Assembly: GCA_024693325.1 (NCBI GenBank)
Contig: JAILLA010000005.1
Coordinates: 48,116-112,115, forward strand
Source of the DNA: Solobacterium sp.
GTDB lineage: Bacteria > Bacillota_I > Bacilli_A > Erysipelotrichales > Erysipelotrichaceae
Direction of reading: 5' to 3'
Length of the DNA stretch: 64,000 bases
This document shows, one piece after another, positions 9,929-19,293 of this stretch. Every line of letters begins with the position of its first letter. Positions within the stretch are counted from its first letter, which is position 1. The position numbers and the translations under genes were made by a program. The notes under the pieces are model-generated. The model saw only the letters and a list, made by a program, of their open reading frames with translations. It was not told the DNA's origin and ran no database searches.

Positions 9929-11059
9929 CTACTCTGATTCCTTTGCAACAAGCTGGATGTGTTCGCTGTCAGCACTGCCGAGTACAGCTCCTGCCGGGAC
10001 AACAACATCATCCGCAATGATGCAGCGGGTAACTTTAGCACCTTCGCCTACAACAGCGCCCGGCATAATGACGGAGTCAAGGACCTTTGCGCGTTCTTCG
10101 ACTGTGCAGTTCGTACCCAGTACGGAATTCTTGACGTCACCAAGGACAACGCTTCCCTGTGTGACATAACTGTTTTCCACATGCGCATCAGCGCCGATAT
10201 ACTGCGGAAGTGAATTGACGTCTTCTGTGTAGATCTTCCATGTAGCGTCACCCAGATCAAGCTCTGAATTTGCATTCAGCAGATCCATGTTTGCTTCCCA
10301 CAGGGAATCGATCGTTCCTACATCCTTCCAGTAGCCCTTGAATCTGTAAGCGACGAGCTTTTTCTTGTCGTTCAGATAAGCCGGAATGATGTCCTTACCG
10401 AAGTCGTGATTGGATTTCTCATTCTTCAGGTCTTCCAGCAGATACTTTCTCAGTGTCTGATAGGAGAAGATGTAGATACCCATGGATGCCAGATTGCTCT
10501 TCGGTTTCTTCGGTTTTTCTTCGAATTCAACGATTGTGTCCTGCGCGTCGCAGTTCATGATACCGAAACGGGAAGCCTCTTTCAGAGGTACTTCAAGAAC
10601 AGCGATCGTAGCATCTGCTTTCTTTTCCTTGTGATAAGTAAGCATCTTATCGTAGTTCATCTTGTAAATGTGGTCGCCGGAAAGAATCAGGACATACTCG
10701 GGATCAACAGAATCAAGGAAATCGATATTCTGTGTGATCGCATCAGCTGTTCCGAGATATACCTGGAAATTCGCCTGATCACGTTCACGCGGTGTCAGAA
10801 CAAAAACACCGCCATCGTTTGTGTCTAATCCCCAATTATGATCTTTTGCAACGTAGGAGTTCAACAATACTGATTCATATTGCGTCAGTACTCCTACAGT
10901 GCTGATTGATGAATTAGCACAGTTGCTGAGCGGGAAATCAATAATACGGTACTTCCCGCCGAAATGTACCGCCGGTTTTGCCACTTTCTTAGTCAGTTCA
11001 AAAAGACGTGTCCCTCTTCCTCCTGCAAGAATCATGGCCACCATACTGTTTGCTCGCAT
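9929..11059 (-). CDS. glgC: Glucose-1-phosphate adenylyltransferase
   Basis: GlgC makes ADP-glucose from ATP and glucose-1-phosphate, the committed step of glycogen synthesis. The nucleotide loop GGRGTRL is at residues 13-19, followed by [15 protein letters not shown] and [10 protein letters not shown]. The C-terminal half is a hexapeptide beta-helix. I start it at 11059 ([14 protein letters not shown], 376 residues) because AGGAGG lies 6 bases before that ATG. An in-frame ATG at 11113 would add 18 residues that run through the promoter and Shine-Dalgarno. It leads the glgC-glgD-glgA operon. Confidence 0.97.
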   Translation of the reverse strand: MRANSMVAMILAGGRGTRLFELTKKVAKPAVHFGGKYRIIDFPLSNCANSSISTVGVLTQYESVLLNSYVAKDHNWGLDTNDGGVFVLTPRERDQANFQVYLGTADAITQNIDFLDSVDPEYVLILSGDHIYKMNYDKMLTYHKEKKADATIAVLEVPLKEASRFGIMNCDAQDTIVEFEEKPKKPKSNLASMGIYIFSYQTLRKYLLEDLKNEKSNHDFGKDIIPAYLNDKKKLVAYRFKGYWKDVGTIDSLWEANMDLLNANSELDLGDATWKIYTEDVNSLPQYIGADAHVENSYVTQGSVVLGDVKNSVLGTNCTVEERAKVLDSVIMPGAVVGEGAKVTRCIIADDVVVPAGAVLGSADSEHIQLVAKESE

Positions 11060-11092
11060 AATTACCTCCTGCACAAACATGTTACCGCTTTC

Positions 11093-11119
11093 ATTATAAT
11101 ACCATGAACTCACTCATGG
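11093..11119 (-). promoter_or_regulatory. glgC -10 element with an overlapping palindrome (candidate operator)
   Basis: On the minus strand a perfect TATAAT lies at 11093-11098, about 34 bases before the glgC ATG. The position where a -35 box would sit is occupied by an inverted repeat, CCATGA-N6-TCATGG (11102-11119). No good -35 hexamer is visible, so the promoter may depend on an activator or be blocked by a repressor at this palindrome. Confidence 0.5.
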
Positions 11120-11162
11120 CTAACAGTTTCCGTTTCATTTAAAAATAAATTACCCGTTTCAG

Positions 11163-11193
11163 CAAAAAGAACCGGATCGTCTGTTCCGGTTCT
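11163..11193 (-). terminator. Rho-independent terminator after folC
   Basis: On the minus strand AGAACCGGA and TCCGGTTCT form a stem followed by TTTTTGC. It lies just past the folC stop and insulates the glg operon. Confidence 0.85.
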
Positions 11194-11206
11194 GATATGA
11201 AAGTAT

Positions 11207-12421
11207 TTATTCCGATTCTGTCATCAGGTATTCCCTGACAACACTGATAAAGTAAAGCGAACCGGTAATGACTGCCGTTCCGTCTTTCCCGGCATATTCC
11301 CTGGCTTTGGCAACGGCTTCTTTCCAGTCCGTGACCAGTTCCGCACCGTCGACCAGATATGTCTGAGCATGGTCTGCCCTGTACATATCAAACTCCGTTA
11401 CGAGCAGCCTGTCGCATGACCTAGCCAGCATTTCCGCCATCATGACGCCGCGTTTGTCACGCAGTGCGGCAAATACGCATACCAGCGGCCGCTGTACTGT
11501 CTGCAGTGATTCGGTCAGCGCCGCAATGCCATGTGTATTGTGTGCACCGTCCAGGATCACTCTCGGGTGTTCTCCGACCGTTTCAAATCTTCCCTTCCAC
11601 ATGCTTGTCTTTATGGCATTCTTCACTTCCGGAGAGGAAATATCGATATCCAGCAGCCTTGCTGCAGTCAGCGCAAGCACTGCGTTTTCCCGCTGGTACA
11701 GCGCGTCCGTAGACATCTCATATACCTCACCCGAAATGATGATGCTGTTGTTTTCTCCCGGCAGGTAATCCAGCGGTCTGTACAGTTTTGTGTGATGGTT
11801 TTCCGCTTCCTGCTCGATGACCGCCATTGCTTCATCAGGAATGTTTCCGGCCAGTACACGGGAATCATCATGGATGATACCTGCCTTCTGCCAGGCGATC
11901 TTTCCAAGCGTATCTCCCAGGCGTTCCATATGATCAAACCCGACTGTCGTGATCACCGACAGTTCCGGCTCATCCAGTACGTTCGTGCTGTCGTATCTTC
12001 CGCCCAGTCCGCATTCGATCACCGCAATGTCGACCTGTTCATCCCTGAACCAGCTGAAGGCGATCAGGACATCGATCTCAAACATGGAAAGATCCTGTTC
12101 ATTGATCAGGTCATAGTACCTGTTCAGGTATCCCATGAATGTTTCACCGGGGATCCACTGTCCGTTGATCCGGATCCTGTCCAGATGCGAGATCAGGTGA
12201 GGTGAAGTAAACATGCCCGTCTTTTTTCCCTGTGATATCAGGATATCACTCAGATAATTGACGAACGATCCCTTACCGTTGGTACCGGCAGTATGCACAG
12301 TCCCGAATGTATTCTGCGGACTGCCGATCGATGCAAGGAACTTTTTCATATCTTCCGGATCATGGGAATGTCCATGTCTGGACATCACCCATTCCAGTGC
12401 TTTCTCAACTTCCGTGAACAT
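11207..12421 (-). CDS. folC: Bifunctional folylpolyglutamate/dihydrofolate synthase
   Basis: FolC adds glutamates to folates and, in bacteria, often makes dihydrofolate as well. The P-loop TAGTNGKGSF, the Mur-ligase-like TTVGFDHMERLGDT segment, QKAGII, and the C-terminal DGAHN motif are all visible. I place the start at 12421 (MFTEVEKALEW, 404 residues), matching the usual MFTxxEALEW N-terminus. It overlaps the ung stop by 17 bases, suggesting translational coupling. An ATG 13 codons upstream (12460) is the alternative; neither has a strong ribosome binding site. Confidence 0.95.
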   Translation of the reverse strand: MFTEVEKALEWVMSRHGHSHDPEDMKKFLASIGSPQNTFGTVHTAGTNGKGSFVNYLSDILISQGKKTGMFTSPHLISHLDRIRINGQWIPGETFMGYLNRYYDLINEQDLSMFEIDVLIAFSWFRDEQVDIAVIECGLGGRYDSTNVLDEPELSVITTVGFDHMERLGDTLGKIAWQKAGIIHDDSRVLAGNIPDEAMAVIEQEAENHHTKLYRPLDYLPGENNSIIISGEVYEMSTDALYQRENAVLALTAARLLDIDISSPEVKNAIKTSMWKGRFETVGEHPRVILDGAHNTHGIAALTESLQTVQRPLVCVFAALRDKRGVMMAEMLARSCDRLLVTEFDMYRADHAQTYLVDGAELVTDWKEAVAKAREYAGKDGTAVITGSLYFISVVREYLMTESE

Positions 12422-13088
12422 AAAGATTCGGGATCTGCCAGCTGACAGCTTCCTTTCCATGTCCGGTCAGGAAGGCGTTTGCCTTTGAGAAATGTCTGCA
12501 TCCGAAGAAGCCGTTGTACGCCGAAAGCGGCGATGGATGGGCGGCTTCAAGTACAAGATGCTTCGAACGGTCGATCATCTGTGCCTTTGCGCGTGCGGGT
12601 CTTCCCCACAGCATGAACACAACAGGATCTTCTTTTGCGTTGATGCGCTCGATCGCATGATCCGTGAATGTCTCCCAGCCCTGCCGCGCATGCGACATCG
12701 GTCTGGAATCCGCTACGGTCAGGATCGTATTGAGCAGGAATACTCCCTGCTGTGCCCAGGGCATCAGATAACCGTTGTCGGGAATATAGCATCCAAGATC
12801 CGTGTTCAGTTCCTGAAATATATTCTGCAGGCTGGGCGGGATGCGCACGCCCGGATTGACGGAGAAGCACATACCATGTGCCTGTCCTTTCTGGTGATAC
12901 GGGTCCTGTCCGAGTATGACCACCCTGATATCAGGCAGATCAGCCGTTTCAAAGGCTGAGAACACCTGGACTTTCGGGGGATATACCGGTCCGTTTTCAT
13001 AGGCTTCATGAACAAACGCAGCCAGAGGCTTGAAATACGGCTGCTGGAATTCGTTCTGAAGCCATGGATACCATTCGTTATGCTTCAT
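12405..13088 (-). CDS. ung: Uracil-DNA glycosylase (family 1)
   Basis: Ung excises uracil from DNA in base excision repair. The water-activating motif GQDPYH is present in VVILGQDPYHQKGQAHG. The uracil-binding VFMLWGRPA segment and the DNA-minor-groove loop HPSPLSAY also match family 1. At 227 residues it is standard length. Its 3' end overlaps folC by 17 bases and its start lies 8 bases after the DUF885 stop, so DUF885-ung-folC probably forms a transcription unit. Confidence 0.97.
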   Translation of the reverse strand: MKHNEWYPWLQNEFQQPYFKPLAAFVHEAYENGPVYPPKVQVFSAFETADLPDIRVVILGQDPYHQKGQAHGMCFSVNPGVRIPPSLQNIFQELNTDLGCYIPDNGYLMPWAQQGVFLLNTILTVADSRPMSHARQGWETFTDHAIERINAKEDPVVFMLWGRPARAKAQMIDRSKHLVLEAAHPSPLSAYNGFFGCRHFSKANAFLTGHGKEAVSWQIPNLYVHGS

Positions 13089-13096
13089 AGATCACC

Positions 13097-14986
13097 TCAT
13101 GCAGTGAAAGGATTCTTTTTCTTTGTCCTGATAATGAACCAGAGCACCAGCGCAGCTGCGATGGCAAACCCGCCGATCGCAAAGATTCCGTATTTCATGT
13201 TGTTTTCCCTGGATTCTTCCATTCCGCCGATCGCGATATACGGTACCAGGTTCGCTGATTCAGTATTGAGCGTCTGCCCGTTTGTCAGTCTGCTGACCCA
13301 TTCGTTCAGGTCTGATTCAACAACTTCAAAATCACGGTCACCGTATGTCAGAAGCACGCGGTTGAATTCAACAGGATCAAAATCATCTCCGAGTGTTTCT
13401 TCGGCACGGTATCTCAGGGCCAGGAACTGCGCCAGACCGCATCCGTAATTCAGCAGTCTGCCCGGCGTATCGACAGCTTCGTTGTAAAGATCCTGCGCGA
13501 TCTCACTGTTCAGATACATTTTGTCCAGTTCATTCGCGACATCGGACAGGCTCCAGCCCAATACGTTGACGCCGATATCGATGACACACGGTGCCATGTA
13601 TCCGATGATGGTCATACTCTTGAGGTATTCCCTCTGCGTGCGTGAAAGACCGCTGTAATCAAGCTGGTTTACTTCCGTATACATTGCCCAGCCTTCCGTA
13701 TAGCCGCCATGGCTCAGGACACTGCGCACCGGGTTGGGATGCGTGTTCAGGAACCAGGTGATCTGATACTGGTGTCCGGGAAAGCCTTCATGTGAAAGCG
13801 TCATGTAAAGATCATTCGTATCATCGATGGCACTGTCATTGACTCGGATCACATTCACATCCGTCGCGTCAATGCACGGTGTCAGATAATATGCCACGAT
13901 GTTGGGGTTTGTAATGGAAGGATCCAGATAGGAAACGGTGAATTCCGTATTGGCTCCTTCAGGATAATCCTGCAGTCTGCCTGCCAGATAGTTCAGTGTC
14001 TCTTCGGCATCGCTTGTTTTGACCTGCTCGCCGGTATCATCGTATCTCTGGCTCATGAGCTTGTAGATCTCGTTGATGACCATCGTCCTGCAGAGATCCA
14101 TCAGTTCTTCCGGTGATTTGGAAGAGCTTGTTTCCGTGGCGAGGAATACACGGTAATAATCAGCACCATCTTCGTATTCACAGAGTCCTCCGGAAACGGA
14201 ACGTGATCCTCTCAGCTTTTCCAGTTCATCCGATACGTGCTGATATGCGGGGATGTAATGATTCAGGATCAGGTCTTCATTCCGCTTGATGTAATCCTGT
14301 TTCTCCTGTGCACTCAGTTCATCCATCGCATTGATATCCGTCGCAAAGTCGACTACCAGCGGGTTGTTTTCTGTTTCAGCAGTGAATTTGGCAATGTTTT
14401 CCTGCAGCTGGTCGAGTGCATTGATTGTCAGGAAGTGACCGCGTGAAGCCTGCTCACGGGTTACTTCCAGTGCCTTTTCCAGATATTCCGGGGTTTCCTC
14501 GATCAGTGTCAGGTAATCGTCTACATCCTGCTTGGAGTAGAAAATAAACTCTGTGAAGTTCGTGATCAGGGCTTCGCTTACCCCGTCTACCGGGCTGAAC
14601 AGCTCGGTGTAGTCTTCCGCGTATTTTTCGGATTCAATGCTGAGTTCCAGGTCTCTTTCAAGGATGATGTAGTCATGCTGCTGGGTCTTGGACAGCTTGT
14701 CATAGTCAAATGAATGCAGTTCATCCAGATATTCCTGCAGCTCCTCGGTCTCACCGAATTCGATCTCTCCGATCGTTGCTTCCGGACGAGCCAGTCCCAT
14801 GGATCCATAGTCCTTTACGGTATAATGCATCGACAGGAAATCGGATTCTACCGTCTCCGCAAAAATATCCGTCAGGAATTCATCAAACTCCTTGTCCCCT
14901 TCTTCTTCCGCCTTTGTATGAATGCCGGGGAACATCAATATAAATGCCATTGCGATGGCTGTTATTTTCCTTGCCTGATATTTCAT
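13097..14986 (-). CDS. DUF885-family secreted or membrane-anchored putative metallopeptidase
   Basis: This 629-residue protein has an N-terminal signal peptide (about residues 1-26) and a C-terminal transmembrane helix (about 598-620) followed by a basic KKK tail, so it is likely anchored outside the membrane. DUF885 proteins carry an HExxxxH-type zinc motif; here it is HEGFPGH at about 399-405, followed by a Glu-rich segment EGWAMYTE about 25 residues later. These are hallmarks of the family, whose members are predicted peptidases. Substrate unknown. It precedes ung and folC with only 8 bases between, and a Shine-Dalgarno AGGAGG precedes the ATG. Confidence 0.85.
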   Translation of the reverse strand: MKYQARKITAIAMAFILMFPGIHTKAEEEGDKEFDEFLTDIFAETVESDFLSMHYTVKDYGSMGLARPEATIGEIEFGETEELQEYLDELHSFDYDKLSKTQQHDYIILERDLELSIESEKYAEDYTELFSPVDGVSEALITNFTEFIFYSKQDVDDYLTLIEETPEYLEKALEVTREQASRGHFLTINALDQLQENIAKFTAETENNPLVVDFATDINAMDELSAQEKQDYIKRNEDLILNHYIPAYQHVSDELEKLRGSRSVSGGLCEYEDGADYYRVFLATETSSSKSPEELMDLCRTMVINEIYKLMSQRYDDTGEQVKTSDAEETLNYLAGRLQDYPEGANTEFTVSYLDPSITNPNIVAYYLTPCIDATDVNVIRVNDSAIDDTNDLYMTLSHEGFPGHQYQITWFLNTHPNPVRSVLSHGGYTEGWAMYTEVNQLDYSGLSRTQREYLKSMTIIGYMAPCVIDIGVNVLGWSLSDVANELDKMYLNSEIAQDLYNEAVDTPGRLLNYGCGLAQFLALRYRAEETLGDDFDPVEFNRVLLTYGDRDFEVVESDLNEWVSRLTNGQTLNTESANLVPYIAIGGMEESRENNMKYGIFAIGGFAIAAALVLWFIIRTKKKNPFTA

Positions 14987-15095
14987 CTTCGCACCTCCTG
15001 AAGATCTTACCTACATGATAACAAATCGCGATTAAAAAGTGGATTGCAGTATCCAATAGTTAAAAATTGACATTTCCCGGAATAACCGGGAACAG

Positions 15096-15132
15096 AAAAA
15101 GGAAGTGTTCCGTGTTTCTCCGGCGCACTTCC
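15096..15132 (-). terminator. Rho-independent terminator after pulA
   Basis: On the minus strand AGGAAGTG pairs with CACTTCCT and is followed by TTTTCTG. A second small hairpin (TTCCCGG/CCGGGAA, 15073-15092) lies immediately downstream. Confidence 0.75.
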
Positions 15133-15142
15133 TGTTATTCGT

Positions 15143-17278
15143 TCAGATCAGAAGCGCTGCTACGACACTGCATGCTTCGATATGTATTTCATTCTTTGTC
15201 TCAGCATGTGCTCCGCCGTTTTCATCAAAGATGATCCTGTACGACATATCGTTATAGTAGTACGTATATGCCTGCATGCTGGGGTTGATCAGGACCCTGA
15301 TGCCTCTGCCTGAAGCACCGGGTTCCGCATAGTTGATGTCGTACTGCAGCACGCCGTTGTCAAGGACATATGTCTTTACGAACCGCTTGACATCATCTCC
15401 CGTAGCCAGACGGAATGCCGGATAAAACTGTCTTGTCCGGATCGCCGCGCGTGTATATTCCACTACATCATAGTTGAACAGCATTCTTTCCCAGTTCATG
15501 CCGTTGACCGCGTCTCCGGCATTATAAGAGTTGGAGTTGTCCTGCTTGGTACCGCAGAATTCAATGCCCGAATGCAGGAACGGAACGCCCTGTGCGAACA
15601 GTGTGCATGCGATCATCATCTTCTGGCGTTTCTTTCGGAGTTCACGCGGTTCTTCGCTGCAGCATGCGTGCATCTTGTCCCACAGCGTCGCGTTGTCATG
15701 CGTCTCAATGGCATTGATGCTCTTGACGGGATGGTCAAAGCGCATGAAGTACGGAGCTCCCATCGTATTGCCGCTCAATACGCCGCAGGCTTCATAGATC
15801 AGTCCGGAGTTGCCTGTCAGATAACCCTTTGCGCTCTTCTGGTTGTCGCTTGTGCTTCCTTTGAGCACATCACGGAATGTATCGTTGAAATGGGCGACAC
15901 CCGGCATCTTGTCCTGGTTGAATATCTTTGCCTTCAGTTCATCATTCAAAGCAGTCGGCATATCCCAGCCTTCGCCGTATACAAGGGCATCAGGCTTGAT
16001 CTTCAATGTTTCCTGACGGATCAGGTTCATCGTGTGGATGTCTATGATACCCATCAGGTCAAAACGGAATCCGTCAACACCGTACGTCTTCATCAGGAAT
16101 CTGATCGCGTGCAGGAACAGGTTCCGCATCATGGGACGCAGTGAGTTCAGGTCATTGCCGCAGAATGAACCGTTTGAAAGACCGCCGGACTGGTTGTACC
16201 TGAAATAATAGTACGGAACGGCCGCTTCCAGACAGTTCTCGTGCGTCTCATACATATGGTTGAACACAAGGTCAAGCGTGACCCTGATGTTGTTTTTATG
16301 CAGTGTTGTGACCAGTTTGCGGAATTCCATCATTCTCGCATACGGGTCATTGGGACTGATGGAATAGGAACCTTCGAGCGTCATGAACTGCTGGACGTCA
16401 TAGCCCCAGTTATAACCCCATTCCGGGTGGAATTCATCGACCGTCGCAAAATCAAGCACAGGCTGCAGCTGGACATGCGTGACGCCCAGACTGACCAGGT
16501 AATCAAGACCGGTGGACTTGCCTTTCAGCTGTGTGCCTTTTTCTATGAATGCCGCATATGTACCGCGTTTCTGGACATGACCGTCATCGACAGGATTGCT
16601 GGTGAGGTCCCTGACGTTGGTCTCATAGATCACCGCGTCAGCAGGTGTCCTGACTCTTGTCTTGACTTCATAATCCTTGATGGATTCTACTGCCGCAAGA
16701 TTGATGACCGCGCTCTCTTTTCCGTTAGCATTGGAACTGACACCGTACGGATCCGTACACTCGACGATCTCCCCGTTGCGGTTGACCAGGTAAACGTATG
16801 TCGCACGTCTGAGATCACCGGACCATTTTGCCCGCCAGACGCCCTGGTTTGTCCTGCGCATGCTGAGGATATGGACTTTGCGCTCATGCTTGATGCGCAC
16901 CATGACCTCAACAGCTGTCGGTGCCCATAAAGCAAAGGTCGTATACGAAAGATGATAAACTGCTCCCAGGTCATTTCCGTCATATGTAAACATCCGGTCG
17001 AATTCAGGTTTCTGTACGATATACCTAAATTTTACTTCCACCTGTTTCCCATGCGATTCCCTGACGTAGTAACGAAAGCCCATCTGAAGATCGGAAGGGA
17101 TCACCAGTTCGTATACGACCTCATCATGGCGTTCTTCAACGTTGCGGATGATACAGTCCCAGGAATTTCCTTTTTCATCGGAAAGATGAAATTCATTGGT
17201 TCTTCCGCCAAAGAAATTCCTGGAAAGATAAACAGTGATCTTCCCATAATCATCAACATATGCATTCATTACGGACAT
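15143..17278 (-). CDS. pulA: Type I pullulanase (glycogen debranching)
   Basis: This enzyme hydrolyses alpha-1,6 branch points in glucans. The type I pullulanase signature YNWGYD is at 289-294. GH13 catalytic residues are Asp407 (FRFDLMG) and Glu436 (GEGWD), with ETHDN further on. An N-terminal starch-binding/CBM48-like beta domain precedes the barrel. There is no signal peptide, so it acts inside the cell, most likely on stored glycogen or imported maltodextrins. At 711 residues it is typical for the short cytoplasmic form. GGGGGAA lies just before the ATG. It follows glgB by 76 bases. Confidence 0.95.
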   Translation of the reverse strand: MSVMNAYVDDYGKITVYLSRNFFGGRTNEFHLSDEKGNSWDCIIRNVEERHDEVVYELVIPSDLQMGFRYYVRESHGKQVEVKFRYIVQKPEFDRMFTYDGNDLGAVYHLSYTTFALWAPTAVEVMVRIKHERKVHILSMRRTNQGVWRAKWSGDLRRATYVYLVNRNGEIVECTDPYGVSSNANGKESAVINLAAVESIKDYEVKTRVRTPADAVIYETNVRDLTSNPVDDGHVQKRGTYAAFIEKGTQLKGKSTGLDYLVSLGVTHVQLQPVLDFATVDEFHPEWGYNWGYDVQQFMTLEGSYSISPNDPYARMMEFRKLVTTLHKNNIRVTLDLVFNHMYETHENCLEAAVPYYYFRYNQSGGLSNGSFCGNDLNSLRPMMRNLFLHAIRFLMKTYGVDGFRFDLMGIIDIHTMNLIRQETLKIKPDALVYGEGWDMPTALNDELKAKIFNQDKMPGVAHFNDTFRDVLKGSTSDNQKSAKGYLTGNSGLIYEACGVLSGNTMGAPYFMRFDHPVKSINAIETHDNATLWDKMHACCSEEPRELRKKRQKMMIACTLFAQGVPFLHSGIEFCGTKQDNSNSYNAGDAVNGMNWERMLFNYDVVEYTRAAIRTRQFYPAFRLATGDDVKRFVKTYVLDNGVLQYDINYAEPGASGRGIRVLINPSMQAYTYYYNDMSYRIIFDENGGAHAETKNEIHIEACSVVAALLI

Positions 17279-17354
17279 AACTTCCCCCGAGCTGTCTAAA
17301 GCATTGTAAGTATACGATTTGAGAGCCGATTAAGCAAACAGAATCCGTTATGAA

Positions 17355-19223
17355 TCAAAGAGATTTCACCTTTTCTGTTTTTTCGGCATGTTTGCGGCAT
17401 GTAAACCAGATTGCTGCGAACGGTGCAATGCGGATCGAGAGCTTATGATCGAACCCGTTTACGGGTTCTTCACGCTTTTCAGCCTTGATCGGTTCAAAGT
17501 TACACATGTTGCAACCATCATAGATATCCTTTTCCGAATTCAGGATCTCTTTGTACGTTCCTGCCTGAGGAACGGAAATATCATAGTTTTCATAGGACGC
17601 AGGCGTCATGTTCAGAACACACACCAGATACTCCTTTTCGTCCTCGCGATAGAAGGTATAAACAGACTGCTTCGAATTATCCGCGTCGAGCCATCTGAAT
17701 CCCTGACGGTCATATTCATATTTGCTGAGACTGCTGTGCGCGAAGTAGATCTTGTTCAGATCCGTGAAGTATCTCAGGAACGCGTCATGCGCCGGATAGC
17801 TCAGCAGGAACCAGTCAAGTTCCTTCGCTTCGTCAAACTCACGGAAGGAAGCAATCTCATTGCCCATGAAGTTCAGCTTTTTGCCGGGATGCGCATACAT
17901 ATATGCATACAGATTCCTTGCCTGGGCAAATTTCTGTTCGTAAGTGCCCCACATACGGTCGACGACAGTATGCTTGCCGTGGACATTCTCATCATGGCTC
18001 AGCGGCATGATAAAGCGCTCAGAATAGAAATACGCCATGGAGAACGTGATCTTGTGATGATCCCAGTGCCTGTAGATCGGATCGGTACTGTAATACTTGA
18101 GCGTATCGTTCATCCACCCGAGATCCCACTTATAGTCGAATCCCAGACCATTGTCCAGTGTGGACGCTGTTACCTTCGGGTAATCGGAGCTGTCTTCCGC
18201 TATCAGCATGAGTCCGCTGAATTCCTTGCTGAGGTAGTAATTCATGCGCTTCATGAAGATCAATGAACCCTCATTGACACCGCGGTCACGGTTTCCGCCC
18301 CAGTAGATGAGATTGGATACGGCGTCGATACGGATCCCGTCCACATGATAGACATCGCACCAGAATGCGGCCGCGCTCATCAGGAATGAACGGACTTCTT
18401 CGCTCCAGAGGTCAAAGTTGTTCGTTCCCCACTGCGATTCCGCGTCGGAAGCCTTCTGGTATTCATACAGAGGTTCTCCGTCGAACAGTCTCAGTCCATG
18501 TGCGTCTTTGACAAAATGGACAGGTACCATATCAATAATAATACCAATTCCCGCTTTATGCGCAGCGTTAACCAGATCGGCGAATTCCGTCGGATTGCCG
18601 TATCTGGATGTGACGGAATAATATCCGCTTGCCTGATAGCCCCAGGAACCGTCGAACGGATACTCATTCAGCGGCATCAGTTCGATATGGGTAAATCCAT
18701 GTTCCTTGACGTAAGGGATCAGTTCATCCTTCAGCATTCCGTACGTATACGGGTACTCCCCGTTCCGCTTCCATCCGCCGGCATATGCTTCATATATGCT
18801 GACAGGCTTGTCAAAATTCTTGGTGCGCTTCTTCATCCAGCTGCTGTCTGACCATTTGATCTTCTCATAGTCATACAGCTTTGAAGCTGTTTCAGGTCTT
18901 GTTTCACTGTAAAAAGCATACGGATCGGCTTTGTCGAATACGTTTCCGTTCCTGTCCTCGATCCTGTATTTATATGTTTCCCATTCTCTTACACCCGGAA
19001 CAAATACGCTCCATACACCGGTAAAGCCTGTCCGCTGCATGATTGCTTCATATCCGTTCCAGTCATTGAAGCTTCCGACGACACTGACGCTCCTCGCATG
19101 CGGTGCGTATACAGTAAAACGCACTCCGCGGGTCCCTTCGTAGACAAAATGAGCGCCAAAAAACTTATATGCGTCAAGGCAGTGACCCTGATGAAAACTC
19201 TCAATGATACGTGTCGTATCCAT
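17355..19223 (-). CDS. glgB: 1,4-alpha-glucan branching enzyme
   Basis: GlgB creates alpha-1,6 branches in glycogen. An N-terminal CBM48 domain (ARSVSVVGSFNDW) precedes the GH13 barrel. The catalytic Asp300 is in VDGIRIDAVSN and Glu343 in LIAEDSSDYP; LSHDENVHGK is a further branching-enzyme landmark. The 622-residue length fits the family. GGGGGT precedes the ATG and a plausible promoter lies upstream. It is separated from glgCDA by pulA and three unrelated genes, so it is probably a different transcription unit. Confidence 0.96.
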   Translation of the reverse strand: MDTTRIIESFHQGHCLDAYKFFGAHFVYEGTRGVRFTVYAPHARSVSVVGSFNDWNGYEAIMQRTGFTGVWSVFVPGVREWETYKYRIEDRNGNVFDKADPYAFYSETRPETASKLYDYEKIKWSDSSWMKKRTKNFDKPVSIYEAYAGGWKRNGEYPYTYGMLKDELIPYVKEHGFTHIELMPLNEYPFDGSWGYQASGYYSVTSRYGNPTEFADLVNAAHKAGIGIIIDMVPVHFVKDAHGLRLFDGEPLYEYQKASDAESQWGTNNFDLWSEEVRSFLMSAAAFWCDVYHVDGIRIDAVSNLIYWGGNRDRGVNEGSLIFMKRMNYYLSKEFSGLMLIAEDSSDYPKVTASTLDNGLGFDYKWDLGWMNDTLKYYSTDPIYRHWDHHKITFSMAYFYSERFIMPLSHDENVHGKHTVVDRMWGTYEQKFAQARNLYAYMYAHPGKKLNFMGNEIASFREFDEAKELDWFLLSYPAHDAFLRYFTDLNKIYFAHSSLSKYEYDRQGFRWLDADNSKQSVYTFYREDEKEYLVCVLNMTPASYENYDISVPQAGTYKEILNSEKDIYDGCNMCNFEPIKAEKREEPVNGFDHKLSIRIAPFAAIWFTCRKHAEKTEKVKSL

Positions 19224-19245
19224 ATTTACCCCCTGTAGTGATAAC

Positions 19246-19273
19246 AGAATAAAAATATAATAACAGACATCAA
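19246..19273 (-). promoter_or_regulatory. Candidate promoter of glgB
   Basis: On the minus strand TTGATG (19268-19273) is followed after 16 bases by TATTCT (19246-19251), about 23 bases before the glgB start. The region is AT-rich, so alternatives exist. Confidence 0.45.
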
Positions 19274-19293
19274 CTGTTTCTCATTTATATTTA

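Noticed and set aside
11060..11113. Longer GlgC N-terminus (18 extra residues)
   Set aside because: It runs through the -10 element and Shine-Dalgarno, and GlgC enzymes begin close to the GGRGTRL motif.
17388..18266. 292-codon plus-strand frame antisense to glgB, and several over pulA and glgA
   Set aside because: They mirror codon bias of well-supported genes on the other strand and show no domain or start signal.
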